From: Clostridia bacterium
GTDB taxonomy: Bacteria > Bacillota > Clostridia > Oscillospirales > CAG-272
Assembly: GCA_017397205.1 (NCBI GenBank)
Contig: JAFQJX010000161.1
Location: 1-5,243 of the forward strand
Length of the DNA: 5,243 nucleotides
Direction: 5' to 3'
Of this stretch, positions 1 to 5,243 are shown piece after piece; the stretch's first letter is position 1; every line of letters begins with the position of its first letter. The notes under the pieces are model-generated. The model had not been told where the DNA came from, did no database searches, and saw nothing but the letters and a program-made list of their open reading frames with translations. The translations under genes were made by a program, and so were the position numbers.

Positions 1-66
1 GAGGCCGAGGAGCGTGCAAAGGAAAGAGCTGAAATGGCTCCCTACATCGTTGGCTCCATCGACTAA
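1..66 (+). CDS. 3' end of an unidentified plus-strand gene (partial)
   Basis: Frame 1 is open from the left edge to a TAA at 64-66 and encodes 21 residues: a charged, Glu/Lys/Arg/Ala-rich stretch that could be helical, followed by the terminal MAPYIVGSID. The frame is preferred because its stop lies 11 bases before a strong terminator hairpin, the expected position for a gene end. Frame 3 stops early, and frame 2 runs straight through the terminator to base 199. Too little of the protein is present to recognise a family, so no function is proposed. The gene converges on the ABC transporter operon. Its start and promoter lie outside the window. Confidence 0.6.
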   Translation, partial: EAEERAKERAEMAPYIVGSID

Positions 67-77
67 CCGAGCAAGCA

Positions 78-112
78 AAAATCCCCCTGCGTGGCAGGGG
101 GATTTTCTTTTT
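78..112. terminator. Bidirectional intrinsic terminator between convergent genes
   Basis: A perfect 13-bp inverted repeat (78-90 pairing with 94-106, AAAATCCCCCTGC against GCAGGGGGATTTT) encloses a 3-base GTG loop. On the plus strand it runs into TTTTCTTTTT (103-112), a classic T tract that ends the gene stopping at 66. On the minus strand the A run at 77-81 gives a T tract, so the same hairpin can end the ABC operon, whose last stop codon is at 116-118. The GC core, the short loop and the position between two converging stop codons all support this. Confidence 0.93.
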
Positions 113-115
113 GAT

Positions 116-2074
116 TTAATCCAGCTCTTTTATGCCTGTATACAGCTCATAGTAGCGGCCCTTGAGCGCGAGAAGCTGCTCGTGGGTGCCGCGCTCTAAA
201 ATGCGCCCCGCCTCAAGCACCATAATGGCGTTGGCGTTGCGGACGGTAGACAGGCGGTGTGCGATGACGAAGGTCGTTCGCGTTTTCATCAGGCGGTCCA
301 TTCCGTGCTCAATATGCCGCTCCGTCCTTGTGTCCACGGGACTGGTTGCCTCGTCCAGCACAAGAATCGGCGCGCGTGAAACGGCGGCACGAGCAATATT
401 CAGCAGCTGCCGCTGTCCCTGAGACAGGTTGGCGCCGTCCTTTTCCAGAACCGTATTGTAGCCGTCTGCAAGACGCCCAATCATGGAATGAGCGGACGCC
501 ACCTTGGCGGCGGCAACCACCTCCTCGTCCGTGGCGTCGGGGCGACCGTAGCGGATATTCTCAAGGACTGTGCCTGTAAACAGGTGGGTATCCTGAAGCA
601 CCATAGCCACATTGGCGCGCAGGTCATCCATGCGATAATCGCGGATATCCACGCCGTCAATCGTGATGCTTCCCTCTTCAATATCGTAAAAGCGGTTGAG
701 CAAATTGGTAATGGTGGTTTTCCCTGCCCCGGTAGAGCCAACAAAGGCAATTTTCTGCCCCGGCCTGGCATACAGGGAGAGATTTTTCAGCACCGTTTTC
801 CCGGGCACGTAACCAAAGGTAACGTTTTCAAAGCGCACGTCCCCTTGAATATCCACCATGGGCAGCGCCCCCTCCTGATCTCTCGGCTCGGGGGGCTCAT
901 CCATCACGGCAAAGACTCTCTCCGCCCCTGCAAGGGCGGCAAACATGGTGGACATTTGCTGAGATAGCATATTAATGGGGCGTGAGAATTGACGGGAGGA
1001 CTGTGCAAAAACGAACAGAGCGCCGGGCGCCATAGCGCCAAGACACATCATCACACCGCCAAGCCCTACCGTAATTCCGTAGGAAATCTGACTGGTGTTG
1101 CCCATAATGGGACCCATGACGCCGCCCCAGAACTGCGCCTTGAACTGCTTCTTTCGCATATCGTTATTGAGCGTCCCGAATTCTTCGTTGCAATCCTGCT
1201 CGTGACTGAACACCTTAACCACCTTGGCACCCGTCACGCTTTCCTCCACGTAGCCGTTGAGCGCACCGAGTGCCGCCTGCTGAGCGGTATAGTGCCTGGC
1301 GCTCAGCTTTCCGATTATGGCGCCTCCCTTTGCAAAGATGGGGATAAATACGACCGTGACAAGCGTCAGAATCCAGTTGGTGGTGAGCATAAAGATAAAG
1401 CTCCCCACCAGCGTGACAACGCCTGAAACAATGGAGGTAAGAGAATTGGAAAGCATTACGTCAATGTTATCCACGTCATTTGTAAAACGGGACATGACCT
1501 CACCCGTGGGATGACCGTCAAAATACCGCAGGGGCAGCTCCTGCATCTTATGGAACAGGTCGTTGCGGATATGACGGGTTGTTCCCTGAGAAATGCTTAG
1601 CATCAGGCGCGCCTGCAAGTAAGCAGACACGATATTCACAAGGTACACAAACACCAGAATGAGAATTGCCGCGGCTATGTAAGCCAGGACCTCGTTGTCA
1701 ATCCACGCGGCAACAGGCGCCGTAAAGTGGGAAATGACCCTGTCCGCCAGCATCTCTATTTTGCTGGGAGAAACGGTCGCCTTGGGGTTGACCGCCAGGG
1801 TAAGTCTGTTAATCACGGGTGCCAGCATATAGGACGCAACGAGCGCCGTCACGGTTGTTAGCAGCATCAGGAGAAGCACCAGCGCCATACGCAGGCGGTA
1901 GGGCTTCATATAGGACGCGAGGCGCTTGATAATGGCGCCTGCATTCTTTGGCTTTCCTCCGTGAATGCGGGGACCTCCCCTGCCGGGAGGGCCTCCCGGT
2001 CCTGCCACGCGCCTCTGGGGTCCCTTCCCCGCGCTGCTGTAGCGTGCTCGGAGGGTTTCAAGATTTCTTGCCAT
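116..2074 (-). CDS. Heterodimeric ABC exporter, subunit B (catalytically intact half-transporter)
   Basis: This 652-residue fused membrane and ATPase half-transporter belongs to the type IV (B-family) exporters. Residues 1-45 form a basic Gly/Pro/Arg-rich cytoplasmic leader. Hydrophobic segments fit six membrane helices: about 61-88, 129-152, 205-230, 232-253, 318-342 and 345-360, with a long external loop between the first two. The nucleotide-binding domain shows Walker A GSTGAGKT (446-453), Q-loop Gln494, signature LSQGQ (550-554), Walker B ILVLDE with catalytic Glu575, D-loop SPVD (578-581) and switch His606. The signature departs from LSGGQ while the catalytic residues are intact, as I recall for TM288 of the TM287/288 exporter. 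It is the last gene of the operon, overlaps subunit A by 17 bp, and starts at ATG 6 bases after GGAGGGG. Export of drugs or other amphiphiles is inferred from the family; the substrate is unknown. Confidence 0.95.
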   Translation of the reverse strand: MARNLETLRARYSSAGKGPQRRVAGPGGPPGRGGPRIHGGKPKNAGAIIKRLASYMKPYRLRMALVLLLMLLTTVTALVASYMLAPVINRLTLAVNPKATVSPSKIEMLADRVISHFTAPVAAWIDNEVLAYIAAAILILVFVYLVNIVSAYLQARLMLSISQGTTRHIRNDLFHKMQELPLRYFDGHPTGEVMSRFTNDVDNIDVMLSNSLTSIVSGVVTLVGSFIFMLTTNWILTLVTVVFIPIFAKGGAIIGKLSARHYTAQQAALGALNGYVEESVTGAKVVKVFSHEQDCNEEFGTLNNDMRKKQFKAQFWGGVMGPIMGNTSQISYGITVGLGGVMMCLGAMAPGALFVFAQSSRQFSRPINMLSQQMSTMFAALAGAERVFAVMDEPPEPRDQEGALPMVDIQGDVRFENVTFGYVPGKTVLKNLSLYARPGQKIAFVGSTGAGKTTITNLLNRFYDIEEGSITIDGVDIRDYRMDDLRANVAMVLQDTHLFTGTVLENIRYGRPDATDEEVVAAAKVASAHSMIGRLADGYNTVLEKDGANLSQGQRQLLNIARAAVSRAPILVLDEATSPVDTRTERHIEHGMDRLMKTRTTFVIAHRLSTVRNANAIMVLEAGRILERGTHEQLLALKGRYYELYTGIKELD

Positions 2075-3800
2075 CGTCTTCCCCTCCGCTCATTTGTGAT
2101 TCGTAAATCTCCTGATATTCGGTGCAGGAGTCCATCAGCTCCCGGTGCTTGCCCATGCCGACAATTTGCCCCTCGTCCATCACGGCGATGCAATCCGCCT
2201 CCATCACGGAGGAGATGCGCTGCGCGATGATAATTTTCGTGGTATCACGAAGCTCCTCGGCAAGGGCGGTGCGAATTTGCCGCTCGGTGGCGGTATCCAC
2301 GGCAGAGGTGCTGTCATCCAGAATCAACACCTTGGGATTCCTCAGTATGGCGCGCGCAAGACACAGCCGCTGCTTTTGTCCGCCCGACACGTTGGTGCCC
2401 CCCTGCTCTATCATATGGTCGTAGCCGTCCGCAAAGGAGGTAATGAATTTATCCGCCTGTGCCAGTCGGGCAGCACGGCGCACCTCCTCGTCCGTTGCAT
2501 TCGGGTCGCCCCAGCGCAGGTTTTCTGCCACGGTCCCCGAAAACAGCGTGTTTTTCTGCAGCACCACACCCACCTGCTCCCGCAGATGCGCAAGAGAATA
2601 CCGCTTGACGTTGATTGTGTCAATCAGCACCTCTCCCTCGTCGGGGTCATACAGTCTTGTAATCATGGAAACGAGGGTGGTCTTTCCGCAGCCCGTAGAG
2701 CCGATTATGCCGAGTGTGGTCCCTCTTGGAACGCTCAGGGAGATGCTTTTCAGAACCGACTCCTCGCTATCCTTATAATAACGGAAGGAAACGTCGCGGA
2801 ATTCAATATCACCCCGCTCAACCGTCAGGGCGGGGTCTGCCATGCTGTCATCAATATCGGGCACCTCCTCCATCACCTGACGGATACGGCGGGCAGATGC
2901 CAGCGAACGGGAGGAGGTCATGAGCAGCATCGTCACCATCATCAGGGACATCAGAATCTGATTGACGTATGCGACGAAGGCGCTGAAATCGCCGACGGGC
3001 ATTCCGTCAAAGAGCACGAATTTCCCCCCAAACCAAATGACGGCAACGGTGGTGGCGTACATGAAGAAGCTGAGAATGGGCTCCATGAAAATCATCACCT
3101 TCATGGCGGACATTCCCGCCTCCATCAGGTTGGTGTTCGCGCTGTTGAATTTCTTCTTTTCCTCTTCCTCGCGAACAAAGGATTTGACAACGCGCACGTT
3201 GGTAATATTCTCCTGAACGGTATTGTTCAGGTGGTCAATTCTCCCTTGCAGCTTCTGGAAGCGGCGGAAGCCAACGGCGATAATGCCGCCGATTGCGATC
3301 AGCATGCTCGGAATCGTCACCGCGAGCACGACAGCCAGCGGCGGCTTCAGAATGATGGTCATAATCAATGCGGCAATCAGCATTCCGGGGGAGCGGAGCG
3401 CCATACGCAACAGCATATTCACGAAATTCTGCACCTGCGTGACGTCGTTTGTCAGGCGGGTCACAAGTGAGCCCGTTGAAAACCTGTCAATATTCGCAAA
3501 GGAATACCTCTGCACCGCGGCGTAGGCATCTGCGCGCAAATCTGCGGCAAAATTGACAGACGCCTTTGCACCGAAATAAGCACCTCCAACGCCGCCCGCC
3601 ATCATAAGAATCGCGCAGGCAATCATGGCAATCATAATCCAAAGACTGTTCCCCACGGTCAGGGTGCCTGCCGTTCCGCGGTTGATGACTACGGACAGCA
3701 GCTTCGGCATCACTACCTCGCCCACCACCTCTACAATCATGCAAAGAGGGCCGATGATAAAATACGGCAAATAGGGCTTTATGTATTTTGTCCAGCGCAT
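2058..3800 (-). CDS. Heterodimeric ABC exporter, subunit A (degenerate-site half-transporter)
   Basis: This 580-residue half-transporter is the partner of the gene downstream. Hydrophobic segments fit six membrane helices: about 13-34, 52-77, 131-151, 154-177, 237-262 and 270-294. The ATPase domain follows, with Walker A GSTGCGKT (367-374), Q-loop Gln415, canonical signature VSGGQ (471-475), Walker B VLILDD (491-496), D-loop SAVD (499-502) and AQR at 526-528. Two key residues are changed: Asp496 stands where the catalytic Glu is expected, and Gln527 replaces the switch His. TM287-type subunits carry the same pair of changes. Its Walker motifs should pair with LSQGQ of subunit B to form a non-hydrolytic site, while its own VSGGQ completes the active site. 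The ATG has AGGAGG 7 bases upstream, inside the marR coding sequence, which overlaps by 22 bp. The length is normal for the family. Confidence 0.95.
   Translation of the reverse strand: MRWTKYIKPYLPYFIIGPLCMIVEVVGEVVMPKLLSVVINRGTAGTLTVGNSLWIMIAMIACAILMMAGGVGGAYFGAKASVNFAADLRADAYAAVQRYSFANIDRFSTGSLVTRLTNDVTQVQNFVNMLLRMALRSPGMLIAALIMTIILKPPLAVVLAVTIPSMLIAIGGIIAVGFRRFQKLQGRIDHLNNTVQENITNVRVVKSFVREEEEKKKFNSANTNLMEAGMSAMKVMIFMEPILSFFMYATTVAVIWFGGKFVLFDGMPVGDFSAFVAYVNQILMSLMMVTMLLMTSSRSLASARRIRQVMEEVPDIDDSMADPALTVERGDIEFRDVSFRYYKDSEESVLKSISLSVPRGTTLGIIGSTGCGKTTLVSMITRLYDPDEGEVLIDTINVKRYSLAHLREQVGVVLQKNTLFSGTVAENLRWGDPNATDEEVRRAARLAQADKFITSFADGYDHMIEQGGTNVSGGQKQRLCLARAILRNPKVLILDDSTSAVDTATERQIRTALAEELRDTTKIIIAQRISSVMEADCIAVMDEGQIVGMGKHRELMDSCTEYQEIYESQMSGGEDDGKKS
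2081..2087 (-). promoter_or_regulatory. Ribosome binding site of exporter subunit B
   Basis: GGAGGGG on the minus strand lies 6 bases before the ATG at 2072-2074 and is embedded in the last codons of subunit A, where it encodes Gly572-Gly573 and the start of Glu574. Subunit A stops at 2058-2060, downstream of this start, so ribosomes finishing A pass over the site. This fixes the start of subunit B and suggests coupled translation. Confidence 0.8.
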
Positions 3801-4255
3801 ACTGCCCCCTCCTCGCTCCGTTTGAGGTTTTCGTGCATCCGTCCGAAATAGCAGAGCAGCTGCTCCATTTCTGCATCCGTAAAACCCGAAAGCATCCCCT
3901 TGTCCACCGTATCCAGAATGGCGTGCGTTTGCTCTACCGCCGCCACCCCCTTTGGGGTCAGGACAATTTCGTACGCACGTCTGTCGCTTGAGCAGGGGGT
4001 GCGCTTCAGATACCCCTCCTCCTGTAACCGCTTGACGGCAACTGCCACAACGGCGGGGGTAATGTGCATTTGCTCCGCGATTTCCTTTTGTGACGCCGCC
4101 TCCTCCTTGAAATACAGGTATGCCAGCATACGGAGATTACTCCTGTGCATACCGAATACCGCGGTGCGGCGGTCGCAGGCGGCGCGGTGAAACCTGTCAA
4201 GGTGTATCATCTCCTCCACCACGCGGTGAAAGAGCGCTGTGTTTTTCTGAATCAA
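3779..4255 (-). CDS. MarR-family transcriptional regulator of the exporter operon
   Basis: This 158-residue protein has the usual length and layout of MarR regulators: N-terminal dimerisation helices (about 5-50), a winged helix-turn-helix (SQKEIAEQMHITPAVVAVAV, 55-74, continuing to about 85), a wing carrying the family-typical Asp91-Arg92-Arg93 and LTPKG (99-103), and C-terminal dimerisation helices (about 105-147). Such proteins bind palindromes as dimers and usually release DNA on binding small phenolic or drug-like ligands. Translation most likely starts at TTG (4253-4255), because AGGAGG lies 7 bases upstream; the next in-frame ATG (Met16) has no comparable site. It is the first gene of the operon, overlaps exporter subunit A by 22 bp, and follows a 20-bp palindrome on its own promoter, which suggests autorepression. 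Cysteines at 27, 88, 135 and 153 leave redox sensing possible but unproven. Confidence 0.92.
   Translation of the reverse strand: MIQKNTALFHRVVEEMIHLDRFHRAACDRRTAVFGMHRSNLRMLAYLYFKEEAASQKEIAEQMHITPAVVAVAVKRLQEEGYLKRTPCSSDRRAYEIVLTPKGVAAVEQTHAILDTVDKGMLSGFTDAEMEQLLCYFGRMHENLKRSEEGAVCAGQNT
3808..3813 (-). promoter_or_regulatory. Ribosome binding site of exporter subunit A
   Basis: AGGAGG on the minus strand, within a longer purine run, lies 7 bases before the ATG at 3798-3800. It is inside the marR coding sequence, in the codons for Glu148-Glu149-Gly150. marR stops 22 bases into subunit A, so the arrangement favours translational coupling of regulator and transporter. Confidence 0.8.
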
Positions 4256-4262
4256 AACAGGG

Positions 4263-4268
4263 CCTCCT
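4263..4268 (-). promoter_or_regulatory. Ribosome binding site that fixes the TTG start of marR
   Basis: A perfect AGGAGG on the minus strand lies 7 bases upstream of TTG at 4253-4255, an ideal spacing. This decides in favour of the TTG start. The predicted leader between the transcription start (about 4281) and the TTG is only about 25 bases. Confidence 0.85.
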
Positions 4269-4272
4269 GAAA

Positions 4273-4292
4273 ATAATTAGCATACTAATTAT
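4273..4292. promoter_or_regulatory. Probable MarR operator (20-bp palindrome over the -10 box and start site)
   Basis: ATAATTAG-CATA-CTAATTAT is a perfect inverted repeat with 8-bp arms and a 4-base spacer. The TTAG-N4-CTAA core resembles AT-rich palindromes bound by MarR dimers. It overlaps five of the six bases of the -10 box (4288-4293) and the predicted transcription start, so a bound dimer would block RNA polymerase. The palindrome is seen directly. Assignment to the adjacent MarR protein is inferred from position and family behaviour. Confidence 0.8.
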
Positions 4293-4316
4293 ATGCCCGT
4301 CAGAAGACCCTGTCAA
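4288..4316 (-). promoter_or_regulatory. Consensus sigma-A promoter of the marR-ABC-ABC operon
   Basis: Read on the minus strand, TTGACA (4311-4316) and TATAAT (4288-4293) are both exact consensus hexamers, separated by exactly 17 bases (4294-4310). Transcription should begin near 4281, about 25 bases before the marR start codon. No extended -10 TGn is present. Such a strong promoter fits an operon held off by a repressor. The -35 box lies only 27 bp from the stop codon of the upstream penicillin-binding protein gene. Confidence 0.93.
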
Positions 4317-4317
4317 G

Positions 4318-4331
4318 CGCAAGCGCTTGCG
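4318..4331. repeat. 14-bp perfect palindrome upstream of the -35 box
   Basis: CGCAAGCGCTTGCG is its own reverse complement and lies one base upstream of the -35 hexamer, between the operon promoter and the end of the penicillin-binding protein gene. The CG-centred AAGCGCTT core resembles operators of LacI/GalR-family proteins, including the CcpA cre centre, but the flanking bases match the cre consensus poorly. It could be a regulator site, or a small 5-bp-stem hairpin at the end of the upstream transcript. No T tract follows it on either strand, so it is not a standard terminator. Confidence 0.5.
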
Positions 4332-4343
4332 TTCAAAATAAGT

Positions 4344-5243
4344 TTACATTCCCCGCCACCAGGCAGGCGGAACGGTCCCCGGAGGTTCCTTGTGAGGGGG
4401 GCGTTCCTGCTCCCGTTCGGGGAGTGCGCCCTCCCCGTCGCGTGTCTCCTCCTGCATCTCCGTATCACTCTCGCGGCTTGAGATGACCTCCTTTCCCATC
4501 AGATATTCAAGCGTATATTCCTCATCCGCCGGGTGAACGCCCTCGGGCACCTCGCGGTGTGGGAGCGTCAGGACATAGAACTCAATGCTGCTCTCGTTTT
4601 CGGCTGCACCCGTGCCCCATCCGTCCTCTAAATCAAAATGTGCAAGCATATGATTGTCGCATTCCTCCCTCGGCTGGGTGCCGCGCTTGAAATATCCGAT
4701 TTCGCGGCGGTCGCCACGCAGCTCCGTTTTGCAGGCAGGAGTTGGCAAATGCCCCGAAGCTCGGCAGAAGGACGCCTCCACAACCCCCTCGGGTATCACG
4801 AAGCTGCGGGGTGAGCCCTCACCCTCCCCGAGGAACACCCCGTGCACTCTCTGCATCACGCGGTCCCAAAGGGACAGGTGCAGCCAGGAGCCGGCAGGCA
4901 TTGCCTCTCCGTCGTCATAGCCGAGACGGATGGTCCCGACACAATAGGGCGTATAGCCGACAAACCATTTGTCCTTATCGCCGCCCGAGGTGCCCGTTTT
5001 CCCTGCGGTGTCCACCGTTTCCTTGAGCATGATGCGGCGCGCGGTGCCGCCGTCCACAACCCCCTCAAGCATTTTTGTCATGATGGCGGCGGTTTCCTCG
5101 CTCCAGACGCGCTCCTCCTCTCGCTCATTTGTAAGAAGCAGGTTTCCGCGGCTGTCATACACCGCAAGATAGGAGCGCGGCTTCTGGTAGACGCCGCCGT
5201 TTGCAAAGGTGCCAAACGCGGCTCCCATTTCTCTGAGCGTGGC
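4344..5243 (-). CDS. Class A penicillin-binding protein (PBP1A-like), C-terminal part, 5' end outside the window
   Basis: The frame is open to the right edge, giving 299 residues of C-terminus (the in-frame ATG at 5226-5228 is internal). The fragment starts in the EMGAAFGTFANGGVY block of the transpeptidase domain and carries the third active-site motif KTGTS (fragment residues 82-86, codons at 4986-5000), followed by DKWFVGYTP. The Ser-x-x-Lys nucleophile motif, Ser-x-Asn motif and glycosyltransferase domain would lie upstream, beyond the window. After the domain come the C-x-x-SG-x-x-P-x-x-x-C and C-x-x-H blocks usual in PBP1A-like proteins, then a tail of about 100 residues rich in Glu and Pro that ends in AWWRGM. 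The enzyme cross-links peptidoglycan outside the membrane and is a beta-lactam target. No terminator is visible before the downstream operon promoter. Confidence 0.9.
   Translation of the reverse strand, partial: ATLREMGAAFGTFANGGVYQKPRSYLAVYDSRGNLLLTNEREEERVWSEETAAIMTKMLEGVVDGGTARRIMLKETVDTAGKTGTSGGDKDKWFVGYTPYCVGTIRLGYDDGEAMPAGSWLHLSLWDRVMQRVHGVFLGEGEGSPRSFVIPEGVVEASFCRASGHLPTPACKTELRGDRREIGYFKRGTQPREECDNHMLAHFDLEDGWGTGAAENESSIEFYVLTLPHREVPEGVHPADEEYTLEYLMGKEVISSRESDTEMQEETRDGEGALPEREQERPPHKEPPGTVPPAWWRGM

Noticed and set aside
14..199. Plus-strand open frame of 61 codons crossing the terminator
   Set aside because: It runs through the 13-bp terminator stem and into the 3' end of the opposite ABC gene. 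The frame-1 coding end that stops just before the hairpin explains the region better.
2145..3470. Long plus-strand open frame of 441 codons opposite exporter subunit A
   Set aside because: It lies wholly antisense to a clear ABC transporter gene, is rich in His, Asn and Gly as expected from the complement of that codon usage, and shows no recognisable domain. It is a shadow frame.
116..3800. The two ABC genes as a duplicated gene pair or repeat
   Set aside because: The shared motifs are family-wide. The two proteins differ throughout and in diagnostic catalytic residues, as expected for old heterodimer partners and not for a recent duplication.
4258..4269. Small inverted repeat (CAGG-GCCT-CCTG) covering the marR ribosome binding site
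   Set aside because: A 4-bp stem with a tetraloop is too weak to be taken as a riboregulator, and the pattern is largely a by-product of the AGGAGG itself.
4318..4331. The 14-bp palindrome as an intrinsic terminator of the penicillin-binding protein gene
   Set aside because: The stem would be only about 5 bp around a 4-base loop, and the minus strand continues with CTTGACAGG, with no T tract. It was kept only as a possible protein-binding palindrome.
5226..5228. In-frame ATG as the start of a short separate gene (294 codons)
   Set aside because: Conserved transpeptidase-domain sequence continues upstream to the window edge and no ribosome binding site precedes this ATG. It is an internal Met of a larger penicillin-binding protein.

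Overview
The window looks like a chromosomal segment of a moderately GC-rich member of the Bacillota, probably Clostridia. The clues are strong AGGAGG-type ribosome binding sites, a perfect sigma-A-type promoter (TTGACA, 17 bp, TATAAT), a clostridial-style class A penicillin-binding protein tail and a marR-ABC-ABC efflux cassette. Genus and species cannot be told from the sequence alone. No RNA genes, insertion sequences, CRISPR arrays or prophage genes were seen, and no stretch longer than about 90 bases lacks a gene.

Layout, left to right: (1) the last 21 codons of an unidentified plus-strand gene (1-66); (2) a strong, apparently bidirectional terminator between convergent genes (78-112); (3) on the minus strand, a three-gene operon transcribed from right to left: a MarR-family regulator (3779-4255), ABC exporter half-transporter A (2058-3800) and ABC exporter half-transporter B (116-2074); (4) an 88-bp intergenic region (4256-4343) with the operon promoter, a 20-bp palindrome over its -10 box and start region, and a second 14-bp palindrome just upstream of the -35 box; (5) on the minus strand, the 3' part of a class A (PBP1A-like) penicillin-binding protein gene running off the right edge (4344-5243).

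How it works together: the two half-transporters carry complementary nucleotide-site defects of the TM287/288, BmrCD and LmrCD type. Subunit A has Asp for the catalytic Glu and Gln for the switch His. Subunit B has these residues intact but carries an altered signature, LSQGQ. They should therefore form one obligate heterodimeric exporter with one active and one degenerate ATP site, probably for drugs or other amphiphilic compounds. The MarR protein probably represses the operon by binding the palindrome over the promoter, with release by a ligand. The three genes overlap by 22 and 17 bp, and each downstream Shine-Dalgarno lies inside the preceding gene, which suggests coupled translation.

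No clearly new system is visible. The most informative points are the compact promoter/operator, the second palindrome beside it, and the textbook asymmetry of the exporter pair.
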